NCBI RefSeq assembly: GCF_030348945.1
Contig: NZ_JAUCEN010000002.1
Span: forward strand, 2,604,001-2,668,000
DNA: 64,000 nt
Source: Peribacillus sp. ACCC06369
GTDB taxonomy: Bacteria; Bacillota; Bacilli; Bacillales; DSM-1321
Direction: 5' to 3'
Both the position numbers and the translations under genes were made by a program. The notes under the pieces were generated by a model. That model saw only the letters and a list, made by a program, of their open reading frames with translations, did not search any database and was not told the DNA's origin. Below, piece by piece: positions 1 through 8,293 of this stretch; positions within the stretch are counted from its first letter, which is position 1, and each line of letters opens with the position of its first letter.

Positions 1-200
1 AACATTATCACATTTAGCCCAACATGTCGGCAAATTCAATGTATTTTGGTCATTTCCAGTATGGTTTTTGTCTGGTGGGCAATAGCATGAAAAAAAGACG
101 ATTGGAATATCAAAGATATTTGCGACAAAAAAATAGGATAGTTTGGTAGAGAAAAAAGCCATATTGAAACTTAGGGGGGGGTTCCAGAAAGAAAAAAAGG

Positions 201-243
201 TAAAGAGCGGCAGGTTATGAATGTTGCTCTTTATCTTTTTTTA
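201..243 (+). terminator. Rho-independent terminator at window start
   Basis: The arms taaagagc (201-208) and gctcttta (225-232) are followed by a run of T. The hairpin would end transcription of a plus-strand gene lying mostly outside the window; a short open frame ending with TAG at 83-85 may be its tail, but I cannot identify it. The opposite-strand gene ends at 260, so the structure may serve both directions. Confidence 0.6.
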
Positions 244-259
244 AAACAATCTGAAGGTT

Positions 260-991
260 TTAAAATGATTTACTCCATTCCTCATCTTCGAGAAGCACAC
301 CATTGTTGCTGATATATTCTACAATTATATTTCCATTTTTAAGCACCCTATCTTTTTTTAGGGAAGTGATAATTTCAGTAAATCGGTCTTCATCTGCATC
401 CTGTTTTTTACGTGAAAGGGTAATCCGAATGGTTGGGGCAACTTCGTAATCTTTATAGCTAGCTGCTTTATTTGGATCAATCTTTAATTCTTTCCCGATC
501 CTCTCATCAAAAACCAAGAGTAATTGATTCGAATCGCCTATTTCTTCTTGAATCTCTTCCCAATCATCACTTTCAGCAATATCTCCCATATCCTTGGATA
601 TCAATACGTCCCCCAGTTCATTTTCTATATAAGGCCTTATTTCTTTTTCAGCATCATTTTGCCATTTATCAGATATGAATGTGTCCTCCATTTCCCCTGT
701 TTCCTCATTAAAGAAAACTAAAAATTGAGTACCATATTTTTTATGTTTCACTTTAGCTGCATAGTCAAAATAGCCCCAGTTACCCATATTATCGTGTAGG
801 ACATCATATATTTCCGTTCCATCTTCAAAGTTTTTCTCTAAGTATCGTTCAGCTTGATGTTTAACCTTCTTTTCTTCATCCAGATCTGCTTTCATGCTCT
901 GTGTGAATGAAAACACAAGTATCACGACACCGGTCAAGATAATTAAAAAAACACCAAGTAAAGTCAGTAAAATCTTTTTTGTTTTGCTCAA
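260..991 (-). CDS. Membrane-anchored hypothetical protein
   Basis: I do not recognise this 243-residue protein. It has one clear N-terminal hydrophobic segment at about residues 7-29 after a Lys-rich start. This fits a single-pass anchor or uncleaved signal with the rest outside the membrane. The remaining 210 residues are soluble and acidic, with alternating charged and aromatic stretches, reminiscent of small Bacillus extracytoplasmic proteins of unknown role. The start is TTG at 991, placed after a strong AGGAGGGTG ribosome binding site; no better ATG lies nearby. It converges on the terminator at 201-243 and stands alone. No catalytic motif is visible. Confidence 0.75.
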   Translation of the reverse strand: MSKTKKILLTLLGVFLIILTGVVILVFSFTQSMKADLDEEKKVKHQAERYLEKNFEDGTEIYDVLHDNMGNWGYFDYAAKVKHKKYGTQFLVFFNEETGEMEDTFISDKWQNDAEKEIRPYIENELGDVLISKDMGDIAESDDWEEIQEEIGDSNQLLLVFDERIGKELKIDPNKAASYKDYEVAPTIRITLSRKKQDADEDRFTEIITSLKKDRVLKNGNIIVEYISNNGVLLEDEEWSKSF

Positions 992-1206
992 GGAACACCC
1001 TCCTGTTATCTCTGCTTTCTTTCAATATTTCCCATATTTATTCTAACATTTGCCTAGCTTATTTAACTATTGAAATTTAGAAATCTGGCTTTAATCTAAG
1101 TAGCGAACCTTATCCAGCTGCGAAATCAAAATGACCTGCCCTCTACAATATCGGGATACTTTGTTACAATAATTAAATGGATAGTACCCTAAAGGGAGAG
1201 ATTTAC

Positions 1207-2091
1207 TTGGAAACCTTTCAAAGAGAAATCAATCATAATCGAGAAGAATTCAGAAAGATGAGGTGGAAACAGCATCGTTTAAAAGTTACAGGGTTATTCG
1301 ATGTCGCTTTTTCGAAAAGAGAGAATGTTGATAAAGTGGCGATTGTTGGTGCAGGCAATTGCGATGATTTAGATATTGAGTATCTGGCAACTAAATGCAA
1401 CTCCATATATTTATTTGATATTGATATGGAAAGCATGGAAAAGGGTACCGAGAATTTGCCTGAACGGACTCGGGAAAAAATACAACTTGTTGAAATCGAT
1501 GTAACAGGCCTCGATAAAATGGGTTTTGATCACCACCTATCTTCCATGCTGAAGCGTGGTGAAAAGGCAGAGGGAATCATTCAGTATATAAAGGATACAG
1601 AGAATCGGTTAAGTCAGATTTCTGACAGTATTTTTGCTGATTATCATAAGGGTTTTGATATCGTGGCAACCTCCGCCATTTATACCCAACTTTTTTATAA
1701 TTGGGCCAAGGAACTGCTTTCTGATTATGGTAAACAATATCAGAATAAAGACGCAGAAGAGATAAAGAATGGATTTTTAGATCTTAGGGATGAGATAGTA
1801 TGTACGTTGAATCACTCTATATCTAAATGTATCAAGCAAAATGGATTCTATATTACATGGACTGATATCTTAAAAATGGAACCCGAGTATATGGATACCA
1901 TTAATGAAGGGCTGAATGCCATCTTTGCCTTAGCTTCAAATGTGGGTTATGGGGCAGCATTGATTGGGATAAAAACTTTTATTGAAGAAGTGGATAAAAG
2001 TGAATTATCCCTTCGATATTGGCTATGGGAATTTAATGCCAATAAACAGTATTTGACCATTGGCATTATAGGGAGATTGAATGGGTTGTAA
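1207..2091 (+). CDS. SAM-dependent methyltransferase-like protein
   Basis: About 294 residues. A Rossmann-type glycine motif (VAIVGAGNCDDLD) near residue 45 is followed by an acidic strand end (LFDIDME). That is the order expected for the SAM-binding part of a class I methyltransferase; the target is unknown. An upstream ATG exists at 1177, but it precedes the ribosome binding site AAAGGGAGAG (1191-1200). TTG at 1207, six bases after that site, is the likelier start. The gene is monocistronic, closed by a good terminator. The fold assignment is moderate: the post-I region is not typical, so another nucleotide-binding Rossmann protein is possible. Confidence 0.6.
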   Translation: METFQREINHNREEFRKMRWKQHRLKVTGLFDVAFSKRENVDKVAIVGAGNCDDLDIEYLATKCNSIYLFDIDMESMEKGTENLPERTREKIQLVEIDVTGLDKMGFDHHLSSMLKRGEKAEGIIQYIKDTENRLSQISDSIFADYHKGFDIVATSAIYTQLFYNWAKELLSDYGKQYQNKDAEEIKNGFLDLRDEIVCTLNHSISKCIKQNGFYITWTDILKMEPEYMDTINEGLNAIFALASNVGYGAALIGIKTFIEEVDKSELSLRYWLWEFNANKQYLTIGIIGRLNGL

Positions 2092-2104
2092 AATAATCGA
2101 AAAA

Positions 2105-2152
2105 TGGAAAGGATAGGTAAGCATATCAGCGGCTGTACCTATCCTTTTTTTG
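2105..2152 (+). terminator. Terminator after methyltransferase-like gene
   Basis: The arms aaaggataggta (2108-2119) and tacctatccttt (2136-2147) pair perfectly and are followed by T residues. The stop codon lies just upstream. The next 270 bases, to the pseudogene at 2421, hold no gene I can support. Confidence 0.85.
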
Positions 2153-2420
2153 ATTGGTGAAATTCCCCCTAAATTCTATCATTGCATATCTAAAACGTGA
2201 ATAAATGGGGACTAAAAGTCATAAGAAGATAGACATAATCATATGAAAGGTATAAAAAAACGATAAAATTTTTGACTATTTGTCTAATGAATTCATAATC
2301 TGGGGTGGATATAATGAATCTATTAAAAACGGAATATTCCAATAAGTGAAAGTGGGAGACAGCAAAAGAAAAGGAAGTGGTACGAGTAATGAGGGTAAAC
2401 AATAAGGAAGGTGTGAGTGT

Positions 2421-2872
2421 TTGAAAGCTGATATCGTGTTCATAAACGGCGAGGTCATAACAGTTGATCAAAAAAATTCAGTTGCAGAATAACTGGAAAT
2501 TAAAGGAGATAGAATCTCGGCAGTCGGAACGAATCAGGAAATCAAGGTTTTTATCGGAGAAGAAACAAATGTGATTGATTTGCAGGGAAAGTCATTACTT
2601 CCTGGATTTATAGATTCTCATAAAGCAGGTCTGGTACGAAAATAGGGACGGTTCAATCGATTAGCGTAATGGAAGGCATTAAACTATACACTTGGAATGG
2701 CGCATTTGCGAGTTTCGATGAGGATGTCAAAGGCAGCATATAGGAAGGGAAGCTGGCCGACCTAGTAATATTGAATGATAGTATTTTGAAGGTTGATCCT
2801 CAAAATATTAAGGAATTAAAGGTTGAATCAACGATTCCGAATGAAGAGATTCTCTATATAGGGAATCATTAG
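2421..2872 (+). pseudogene. YtcJ-type amidohydrolase remnant
   Basis: The first 24 codons from a TTG start match the N-terminus of amidohydrolases such as the intact gene at 28624 (MKADIVFINGEVITVD versus MFADLVLVNGQVIT), then TAA interrupts. The frame continues to the metal-site strand (LPGFIDSH) and ends abruptly near 2625. From about 2630, in another frame, sequence matching the C-terminus appears (VMEGIKLYTWNGAFASF, then KLADLVILN), again with an in-frame TAG at 2741. About 400 central codons carrying most metal ligands are gone, so it cannot encode an active enzyme. Aligned parts are clearly diverged from the 28624 gene, so this is an old paralog rather than a recent copy. Confidence 0.85.
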
Positions 2873-2987
2873 TGGAAATATAATCTAGAGTATCTAGTAA
2901 ACAACCAAGACTTTCACTATGATTTTTTTGGCTTAAGCGAACAAATGTAGAATTTTTAGCAGGTTATCTAAAAGGGGGATTTTCGCT

Positions 2988-4220
2988 ATGAAAAAGCAAA
3001 AATTATTAATTAATGGTGAGAGGCTGAGTCGTACACTCGAGAAATTCGCGGATTATGGACGCACAGAAAACAACGGAGTCACACGGTTATCCCTTTCCGA
3101 AGAAGATCGATTAGTCCGTGATTACTTTTGCGCTTGTTGTAAAGAATTGGGGATGACCATTAAGGTTGATGATATGGGGAATATTTACGCTACTTTAGCG
3201 GGACTTGAAAACAAACCGCCCATTGTAATGGGATCACATATGGATACCGTTAAAAAGGGCGGGCGGTTTGATGGTATCTTGGGTGTAGCTGCAGGCTTGG
3301 AAGTCGTGAGGACTCTGGTGGAAAATAATATCCAACCAAAAATTCCGGTGATGATCGTCAATTTTACGAACGAAGAAGGAGCCAGGTTCGAACCTTCCAT
3401 GATGTCATCGGGAGTTCTTTCAGGGAAATTCGAAAAATCAATCATGTTGCAAAAGACGGATAGTGAAGGAACCACTTTCGAAAGCGCCTTGAATACCATT
3501 GGTTATGCAGGGGATAAAGAGTCCCGTTTAAAAGAAGCGACTGCATTTCTAGAGTTGCATATCGAACAAGGACCCATTCTTGAACGTGAATCATTGACGA
3601 TCGGTGTCGTTGAATGTGTCCTTGGGATGGTTTGCTATGAGATAGAAGTTACTGGAGAATCCGATCATGCGGGAACTACCCCGATGAATATGAGAAAGGA
3701 TGCTTTTTTCACGGCGAATAGCTTGATTATGGAGGCCCGTCAGAAGCTGGGCATGCTTGATGAAGATTTAGTTTTTACGATGGGAAGGGTAAATGTGTTT
3801 CCTAATATCCATACGGTCATCCCTAATAAAGTGGTTTTTTCGCTAGAAGCGAGACATAAAGATTCCAAGGTCATCGAAATGGTGGAGGAAGTCATTGAAG
3901 GCCTTACAACCACAGGTTCAGAAAGTGGCTGCGACATCCAAGTAAAAAAATTATGGGACAGGGATACTGTATGGTTCGACAAATCGATTTGCAATTTGCT
4001 TGAGCAATCGACCCATTCATTGGGTTTACCATATAAAAGAATGGTAAGCGGGGCAGGACATGATGCTCAGTTTATAGCTAGTTATATACCGACTGCCATG
4101 GTTTTCGTCCCAAGCATCAACGGTAAAAGTCATTGTGAAGAGGAACTTACTACTTGGGAAGATTGTGAAAAAGGCGTCAATGTAATATTGGAAACGGTTA
4201 TTGCCATACAGTCCACTTAA
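2988..4220 (+). CDS. M20 amidase/carbamoylase (N-carbamoyl-L-amino acid hydrolase family)
   Basis: This 410-residue cytosolic enzyme belongs to the M20 zinc family whose members remove carbamoyl or ureido groups (N-carbamoyl-amino acid hydrolase, allantoate amidohydrolase, beta-ureidopropionase). The metal-site signatures are all visible: GSHMDTVKKGGRFDG (first His/Asp), NEEGARF (Glu pair), HIEQGP (second His) and a late GAGHDAQ segment. Length is normal for the family. ATG follows AAAAGGGGG. It sits intact between two decayed genes, an amidohydrolase and a nitrilase-like gene. That trio would suit hydantoin or ureide breakdown, so this may be the survivor of such a locus. The exact substrate cannot be read from sequence. 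Confidence 0.88.
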   Translation: MKKQKLLINGERLSRTLEKFADYGRTENNGVTRLSLSEEDRLVRDYFCACCKELGMTIKVDDMGNIYATLAGLENKPPIVMGSHMDTVKKGGRFDGILGVAAGLEVVRTLVENNIQPKIPVMIVNFTNEEGARFEPSMMSSGVLSGKFEKSIMLQKTDSEGTTFESALNTIGYAGDKESRLKEATAFLELHIEQGPILERESLTIGVVECVLGMVCYEIEVTGESDHAGTTPMNMRKDAFFTANSLIMEARQKLGMLDEDLVFTMGRVNVFPNIHTVIPNKVVFSLEARHKDSKVIEMVEEVIEGLTTTGSESGCDIQVKKLWDRDTVWFDKSICNLLEQSTHSLGLPYKRMVSGAGHDAQFIASYIPTAMVFVPSINGKSHCEEELTTWEDCEKGVNVILETVIAIQST

Positions 4221-4282
4221 GATTACCAGGATTGATGAATATACCAATCAATATAAAGAATTTTTTAGGTCAATCTAAAGAA

Positions 4283-4903
4283 AAAAAAAGCAGGTCATCA
4301 TTGTGGGCGCGCATCTGGAACGCCGTGAAAATGCTTCAACATTGCATACATTTTTGATAAAGACGGATCATTCGTTGAGCATAAAAAAACTCATATCTTT
4401 CCTGCTGAAGCGAATTGGCATACTACTGAAGGTGGATGATCTGGAGGTTTATTCATTAGGTCAGGTTAAGATTTAAATAGCGGTATGTTATGAAGCTGAG
4501 ATACCTGAAATTTCAAGAATATTATCAGTGAAAGGGCGACATCATTTTTTGCCCATCATACACGTTTACGGAGGCTAGTTTTTGGCGAGTTTGCCATTGT
4601 GCACAGGCACGTGCAATCGAGAATCAGGTATATTTTGTTCATTGACCCACTGTTGGTGAACCAGGGGCACCCCTACCGAACGGATACGGTCGTGCCAGTA
4701 TACTTAGCCCTTGTGACAGCGCTTGGCCAGCAAATGGAATAGTAGCCGAGGCGGAAATGAATGAAAATACAACTATTATCGGAACTGTCGATATCGACGA
4801 ACTTTATGAAAATCGAAAAAGTGGTGCTGCAACCACTTTCGGGGATCGCAATCGACGAAAAGATATGTAGGCGAAATATGAGCCTAATGAGGGGCTGAAT
4901 TAG
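4283..4903 (+). pseudogene. Nitrilase-superfamily (C-N hydrolase) pseudogene
   Basis: Conceptual translation across frames gives a recognisable carbon-nitrogen hydrolase. It contains the catalytic-lysine region (DGSFVEHKKTHIFPAE), the nucleophile segment (IAVCYEAEIPE) and C-terminal stretches such as ARAIENQVYFVH and GEPGAPLPNGYG. At least two frameshifts, an in-frame TGA at 4643-4645 and a TAG at 4868-4870 break it. The first 80 or so residues, including the usual catalytic Glu region, are missing. Family relatives include beta-ureidopropionase and aliphatic amidases, which fits the adjacent carbamoylase-type gene. It is too damaged to be functional. Confidence 0.82.
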
Positions 4904-4930
4904 GATTTGAAAAAATATTATTAATTTAAT

Positions 4931-5190
4931 AGTGTCCCAGACTGTAGGCAAACTCGAAGAAAAGCGAGTTTGCCTACAGTTTTTTAAAAAAATACCGTTC
5001 CAGTTGATTTCAGAAATCCGCTCCCTTTCCGCCGACTGTCTGCCAAGCCGCATCAAAGCAAGCGTCTGTAGGGTCTCGACTATCCAGTTATTCGGCAGGA
5101 GTGTCCCATATTTCTTAAATCATGGTAATTATCCTCGATGTGACCACTATGCTTTCGGAAAATGGAAGCTAACATTGTAGTGGACACTCA
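4931..5190. repeat. Small mobile-element-like repeat (MITE or IS remnant)
   Basis: AGTGTCC at 4931-4937 and its complement GGACACT at 5182-5188 bound a 258-base non-coding block with a third internal copy, GTGTCCC, near 5101. The block starts with a strong hairpin and continues with a GC-richer stretch containing CTTTCCGCCGACTGTCTGCC and GGGTCTCGACTATCCAG. That style resembles dispersed intergenic repeats of Bacillaceae genomes. It lies between two gene remnants. No transposase frame is present. Identification as a MITE is inference from the terminal repeats. Confidence 0.4.
4941..4987 (+). terminator. Strong hairpin with T-run inside repeat
   Basis: The arms actgtaggcaaactcg (4941-4956) and cgagtttgcctacagt (4965-4980) are perfectly complementary with an eight-base loop and are followed by TTTTTT. 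It has full terminator form and would stop read-through from the pseudogene upstream, but it is also the left end of the repeat block. Confidence 0.6.
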
Positions 5191-5192
5191 AG

Positions 5193-5363
5193 TCCAATAA
5201 AATATGGAACGGATGGAATCATGCTAATCTAGTTAAAGATTGGCAGCATAACCTTCCGTATAATAGTGTGAAGATGGGTATTTAATGACATGTTTTTAAT
5301 ATGACTTGGGCTGTGTATTGGCCAGAACTTTTCAAGTCTCTTGCCGAAGGAATTGGTAATTAA
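5193..5363 (+). other. Unassigned coding remnant
   Basis: Two short frames (about 5193-5284 and 5298-5363) have protein-like composition rich in Trp and hydrophobic residues (WNGWNHANLVKDWQHN; TWAVYWPELFKSLAEG), each ending at a stop. They look like the broken C-terminus of a membrane protein, possibly a permease once paired with the neighbouring decayed hydrolases. I cannot assign a family. Confidence 0.2.
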
Positions 5364-5500
5364 CTTAATATACTAAATATATTGTCAAATGCATGTTATA
5401 TATATTAGAATATAAATAACCATTTCATATTGTAATAATATAGATAGTCACCCTATTTATACCTGTTATGATGTCTGTAATGGCAGGAGGCACAAATATA

Positions 5501-5818
5501 ATGTTTCATCAGAATACAGTATATATCGTTGGCGAATCGAAGGCGGCTTCTAATAACCCAATTACGCAGCAATTCAACTGCTTTTTTATCGGGTTCGTCA
5601 TTGATAATGATACACATGAAATAGTGGATGTGGAATGCTCGACTACGATATCGCTTACATCGCGGTTCATTCATTCCATGTTAGTAGGTAAATCCATACT
5701 TCAACCCGATGAATTGGAGAAAGTAATTGAGAAACGGTACTTTGGTTCATCTCAGAAAGCACTGACCGTCGCTCTAAGAAATGCGAGCATTAAATATCAA
5801 CAACTTTATAATTTATAG
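5501..5818 (+). CDS. DUF3870 domain protein
   Basis: This protein of 105 residues has the DUF3870 pattern: VYIVGESKA near the N-terminus, a hydrophobic strand with FIGFVID, the acidic VDVECSTT segment, and a C-terminal RYFGSSQKALTVALRNA helix. The function of the family is unknown. Its genes often sit beside amidohydrolase or amino-acid catabolism genes. In-frame ATG codons occur upstream, but AGGAGG at 5485-5490 places the start at ATG 5501. It is followed by a strong terminator, so it is transcribed apart from the operon at 6011. Confidence 0.8.
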   Translation: MFHQNTVYIVGESKAASNNPITQQFNCFFIGFVIDNDTHEIVDVECSTTISLTSRFIHSMLVGKSILQPDELEKVIEKRYFGSSQKALTVALRNASIKYQQLYNL

Positions 5819-5844
5819 CTGCTTCTTTTGTTATTCGCAATTGA

Positions 5845-5896
5845 AATCCAGCTGTTAAAGAGTGTATACGCGCTCTTTGGCAGCTGGATTTTTTTA
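5845..5896 (+). terminator. Terminator after DUF3870 gene
   Basis: A near-perfect stem of 18 bases (aatccagctgttaaagag against ctctttggcagctggatt) closes a ten-base loop and is followed by a run of T. Confidence 0.9.
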
Positions 5897-6010
5897 TGTG
5901 GGGCTATGTTAGACTCTGTCGAATTTGAATTCTTCTTATTGGCTTTTTACTGAAGTTGAAAATCACATTTTAGTTTAACGGAACCCCCTAAATACAAGGA
6001 GGAATGGGAA

Positions 6011-7171
6011 ATGATTCAGGATGGTGTGATGTTTGTCTGTTTTTTATTGGCATTTACTGCCGTTATTGCAGTAGCGGAAAAAAAGATAGGAGGAAAGTTC
6101 TTCAAGTATGTACCTGGTATTGTCCTAATTTATATTGGAGCTGCTTTGATGAAAACTTTTGGGGTCTTTTCAGACAGTGAGTCAGTCGAAAGTGCATATG
6201 GCACCATACGGGGACTCCTGCTTCCTGCCATGCTGATGCTCATGCTTTTGCAATGCGATATGCGTAAAATAATCAGACTTGGACCAAAGATGCTTTTAAC
6301 TTTTTTTGCCGCTTCATTCAGCATCATTGGAGGGTTCACCCTTACTTACGTTTTAATGAATGGCTTTTATGCGGAAGGAACATGGAAGGCATTCTCGGCT
6401 TTAAGCGCCAGCTGGACGGGGGGATCTGCCAATATGGTGATCTTACAAGGAATACTCGATGTTCCTGAAAATATTTTTGGTTATGCGTTGATCATGGATA
6501 CAGTCAATTATTCCATTTGGGTCATGTTCTTGTTTTGGCTGGTGCCTCTTGCTAAAAAATTCAATATTTGGACTAAAGCGGATACATCGTTCATTGATCA
6601 AATGACTTCCGAGCTTGAAGCGGGGGAAACCACAAAAACGGAATTTGGATTTGTGGAATTGATCGGTTTCCTGGCGCTGGCTTTAATTGTATCAGCAGGG
6701 GCAACCAAAATGGGGGAAAGGCTGCCAGTACTGGGTGCCGCAGTGAATGCGACCACTTGGACGATCATCATTGCATCGACAATAGGTTTAATTCTGGCTG
6801 TCACAAAGGTTGGCCGTATTGCCGGTTCCATGGAAATTTCCAAAGTCATGCTTTATATAGTCATTGGTTTAATTGCTTCCCATGCCGATTTTTCACAGCT
6901 GTTTCAGGCGCCTGTGTATATTTTATCCGGATTTATGATTCTATTCTTTCATGGGTTGATCATGGTCATTTTAGCTAAAATCTTTAAGTTGGATCTATTC
7001 ACTATGGGAGTTGCCTCATTGGCGAATATAGGAGGGGTGGCATCAGCCCCAATATTGGCTGGTGCATTCAACCGTGCCCTAATACCGTTCGGAATTTTGA
7101 TGGCTGTACTTGGCAGTCTTCTGGGTACCTATTTTGGAATTCTTACATCATATATACTCTCAAGCTTTTAA
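6011..7171 (+). CDS. DUF819 family multi-pass membrane protein (YjcL-like)
   Basis: This 386-residue protein has about ten to eleven hydrophobic segments across its whole length and Gly-rich breaks such as SASWTGGSANMV and ASLANIGGVASAP. These are typical of DUF819 proteins (B. subtilis YjcL), an uncharacterised family with carrier-like repeats. The start is ATG with AGGAGGAAT upstream. It lies 15 bases before the dipeptide epimerase gene and heads the same operon. That makes uptake or exchange of murein dipeptides (L-Ala-Glu) or their products a reasonable inference. The family assignment is firm; the transport role and substrate are not shown by sequence. Confidence 0.85.
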   Translation: MIQDGVMFVCFLLAFTAVIAVAEKKIGGKFFKYVPGIVLIYIGAALMKTFGVFSDSESVESAYGTIRGLLLPAMLMLMLLQCDMRKIIRLGPKMLLTFFAASFSIIGGFTLTYVLMNGFYAEGTWKAFSALSASWTGGSANMVILQGILDVPENIFGYALIMDTVNYSIWVMFLFWLVPLAKKFNIWTKADTSFIDQMTSELEAGETTKTEFGFVELIGFLALALIVSAGATKMGERLPVLGAAVNATTWTIIIASTIGLILAVTKVGRIAGSMEISKVMLYIVIGLIASHADFSQLFQAPVYILSGFMILFFHGLIMVILAKIFKLDLFTMGVASLANIGGVASAPILAGAFNRALIPFGILMAVLGSLLGTYFGILTSYILSSF

Positions 7172-7186
7172 GGAAGGGTTGTTAAT

Positions 7187-8269
7187 ATGAAGATTGAAAG
7201 TTTACAAGTATCAGTGGAAACTTTGCCACTTGTCAAGCCGTTCAAGACTGCATTACGTACAGCTATGGAAATTGAAAATATCATGGTTTCCGTGAGGTTG
7301 GAGGATGGAACGGAAGGTTTGGGAGCTGCAGCCCCCACGGTTGCCATCACAGGTGATTCTACAAAAGGAATCATGACTGTCATTGAAGAAGTGATCACGC
7401 CACATCTAATCGGCCGCGACATCGAGAATATCAATGCATTGTCTCAACTAATCCAACGATCCTGTGTAGGCAACACAAGTGCAAAAGCTGCTGTTGAAAT
7501 AGCTTTATATGACGCAGTCAGCAAACGATGGCGGCTTCCTTTATATCAATATCTGGGTGGTAAATCGAATGTCCTGAAAAATGATATGACAATCAGCGTG
7601 GATGAACCTGAAGAAATGGCAAAGGCGGCATTGTCCCTCATCGATGGCGGATTCTCAACAATGAAGATAAAGCTGGGGAAAGAGTGGAAGAGTGACGTGG
7701 AGCGGGTTGCCTGCATTCGTGCTGCTGTTGGCGACCAGGTCATTATCAGGATTGACGCAAATCAAGGGTGGACAACAAAACAAGCGATTTCCATCATTCA
7801 TGAACTCGAGGAAAGAAAGCTGAACGTTGATTTGGTGGAACAGCCAGTGCAAGCCCATGATATCGAAGGATTGAAAGAAATAAAGAGGTCTGTCCAAGTG
7901 CCGATAATGGCAGATGAAAGTTTGTTTTCCCCTCGTGATGCCATGAGACTCCTGAATGAACATGCTGTTGATTTCCTTAATATTAAATTAATGAAAACAG
8001 GAGGAATTCGACGGGCACTTCAAATCGCGGATATGTCAGAAGCAGCAGGGGTGGAATGCATGATCGGCAGTATGATGGAATCATCCGTGAGCGTAGCCGC
8101 CGCTGCACATCTGGCAACCGCTCATCCAAATATAACGAAAATCGATTTAGATGCACCATTATGGATTAAGAATGAACCATTTGAAGGCATTGAATTTAGG
8201 AAAGATCAACTCCTCATTGCCGATAAACCTGGACTCGGAGTCAAGAGGAAATCCTCTTTTACTCAATAA
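7187..8269 (+). CDS. ykfB: L-Ala-D/L-Glu epimerase (dipeptide epimerase)
   Basis: A 360-residue enolase-superfamily enzyme of the muconate-lactonizing subgroup. The catalytic lysine pair is in TMKIKLG (about residues 160-162). Metal ligands are in RIDANQGW, the Glu of VDLVEQPV, and the Asp of MADES. The opposing lysine is in NIKLMKTGG (about 268). This is the residue pattern of B. subtilis YkfB, which epimerises L-Ala-D-Glu to L-Ala-L-Glu during reuse of peptidoglycan peptides in the cytosol. It lies between a DUF819 membrane protein and an NlpC/P60 endopeptidase that matches YkfC, so context supports the murein-peptide role. Specificity for other dipeptides cannot be excluded. Confidence 0.88.
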   Translation: MKIESLQVSVETLPLVKPFKTALRTAMEIENIMVSVRLEDGTEGLGAAAPTVAITGDSTKGIMTVIEEVITPHLIGRDIENINALSQLIQRSCVGNTSAKAAVEIALYDAVSKRWRLPLYQYLGGKSNVLKNDMTISVDEPEEMAKAALSLIDGGFSTMKIKLGKEWKSDVERVACIRAAVGDQVIIRIDANQGWTTKQAISIIHELEERKLNVDLVEQPVQAHDIEGLKEIKRSVQVPIMADESLFSPRDAMRLLNEHAVDFLNIKLMKTGGIRRALQIADMSEAAGVECMIGSMMESSVSVAAAAHLATAHPNITKIDLDAPLWIKNEPFEGIEFRKDQLLIADKPGLGVKRKSSFTQ

Positions 8270-8293
8270 AACTATTTTGAAAGGGTGATTATT

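Noticed and set aside
2190..2471. Minus-strand open frame of about 93 codons
   Set aside because: Composition is not protein-like, it lacks a ribosome binding site and it overlaps the start of the amidohydrolase remnant.
4932..5180. Open frame of 82 codons across the repeat block
   Set aside because: It begins inside a terminator hairpin, has no ribosome binding site and runs through non-coding repeat sequence.
7655..7963. Antisense open frames inside ykfB and several other enzymes
   Set aside because: They follow the codon structure of clearly real genes on the other strand and have no ribosome binding sites or family features.
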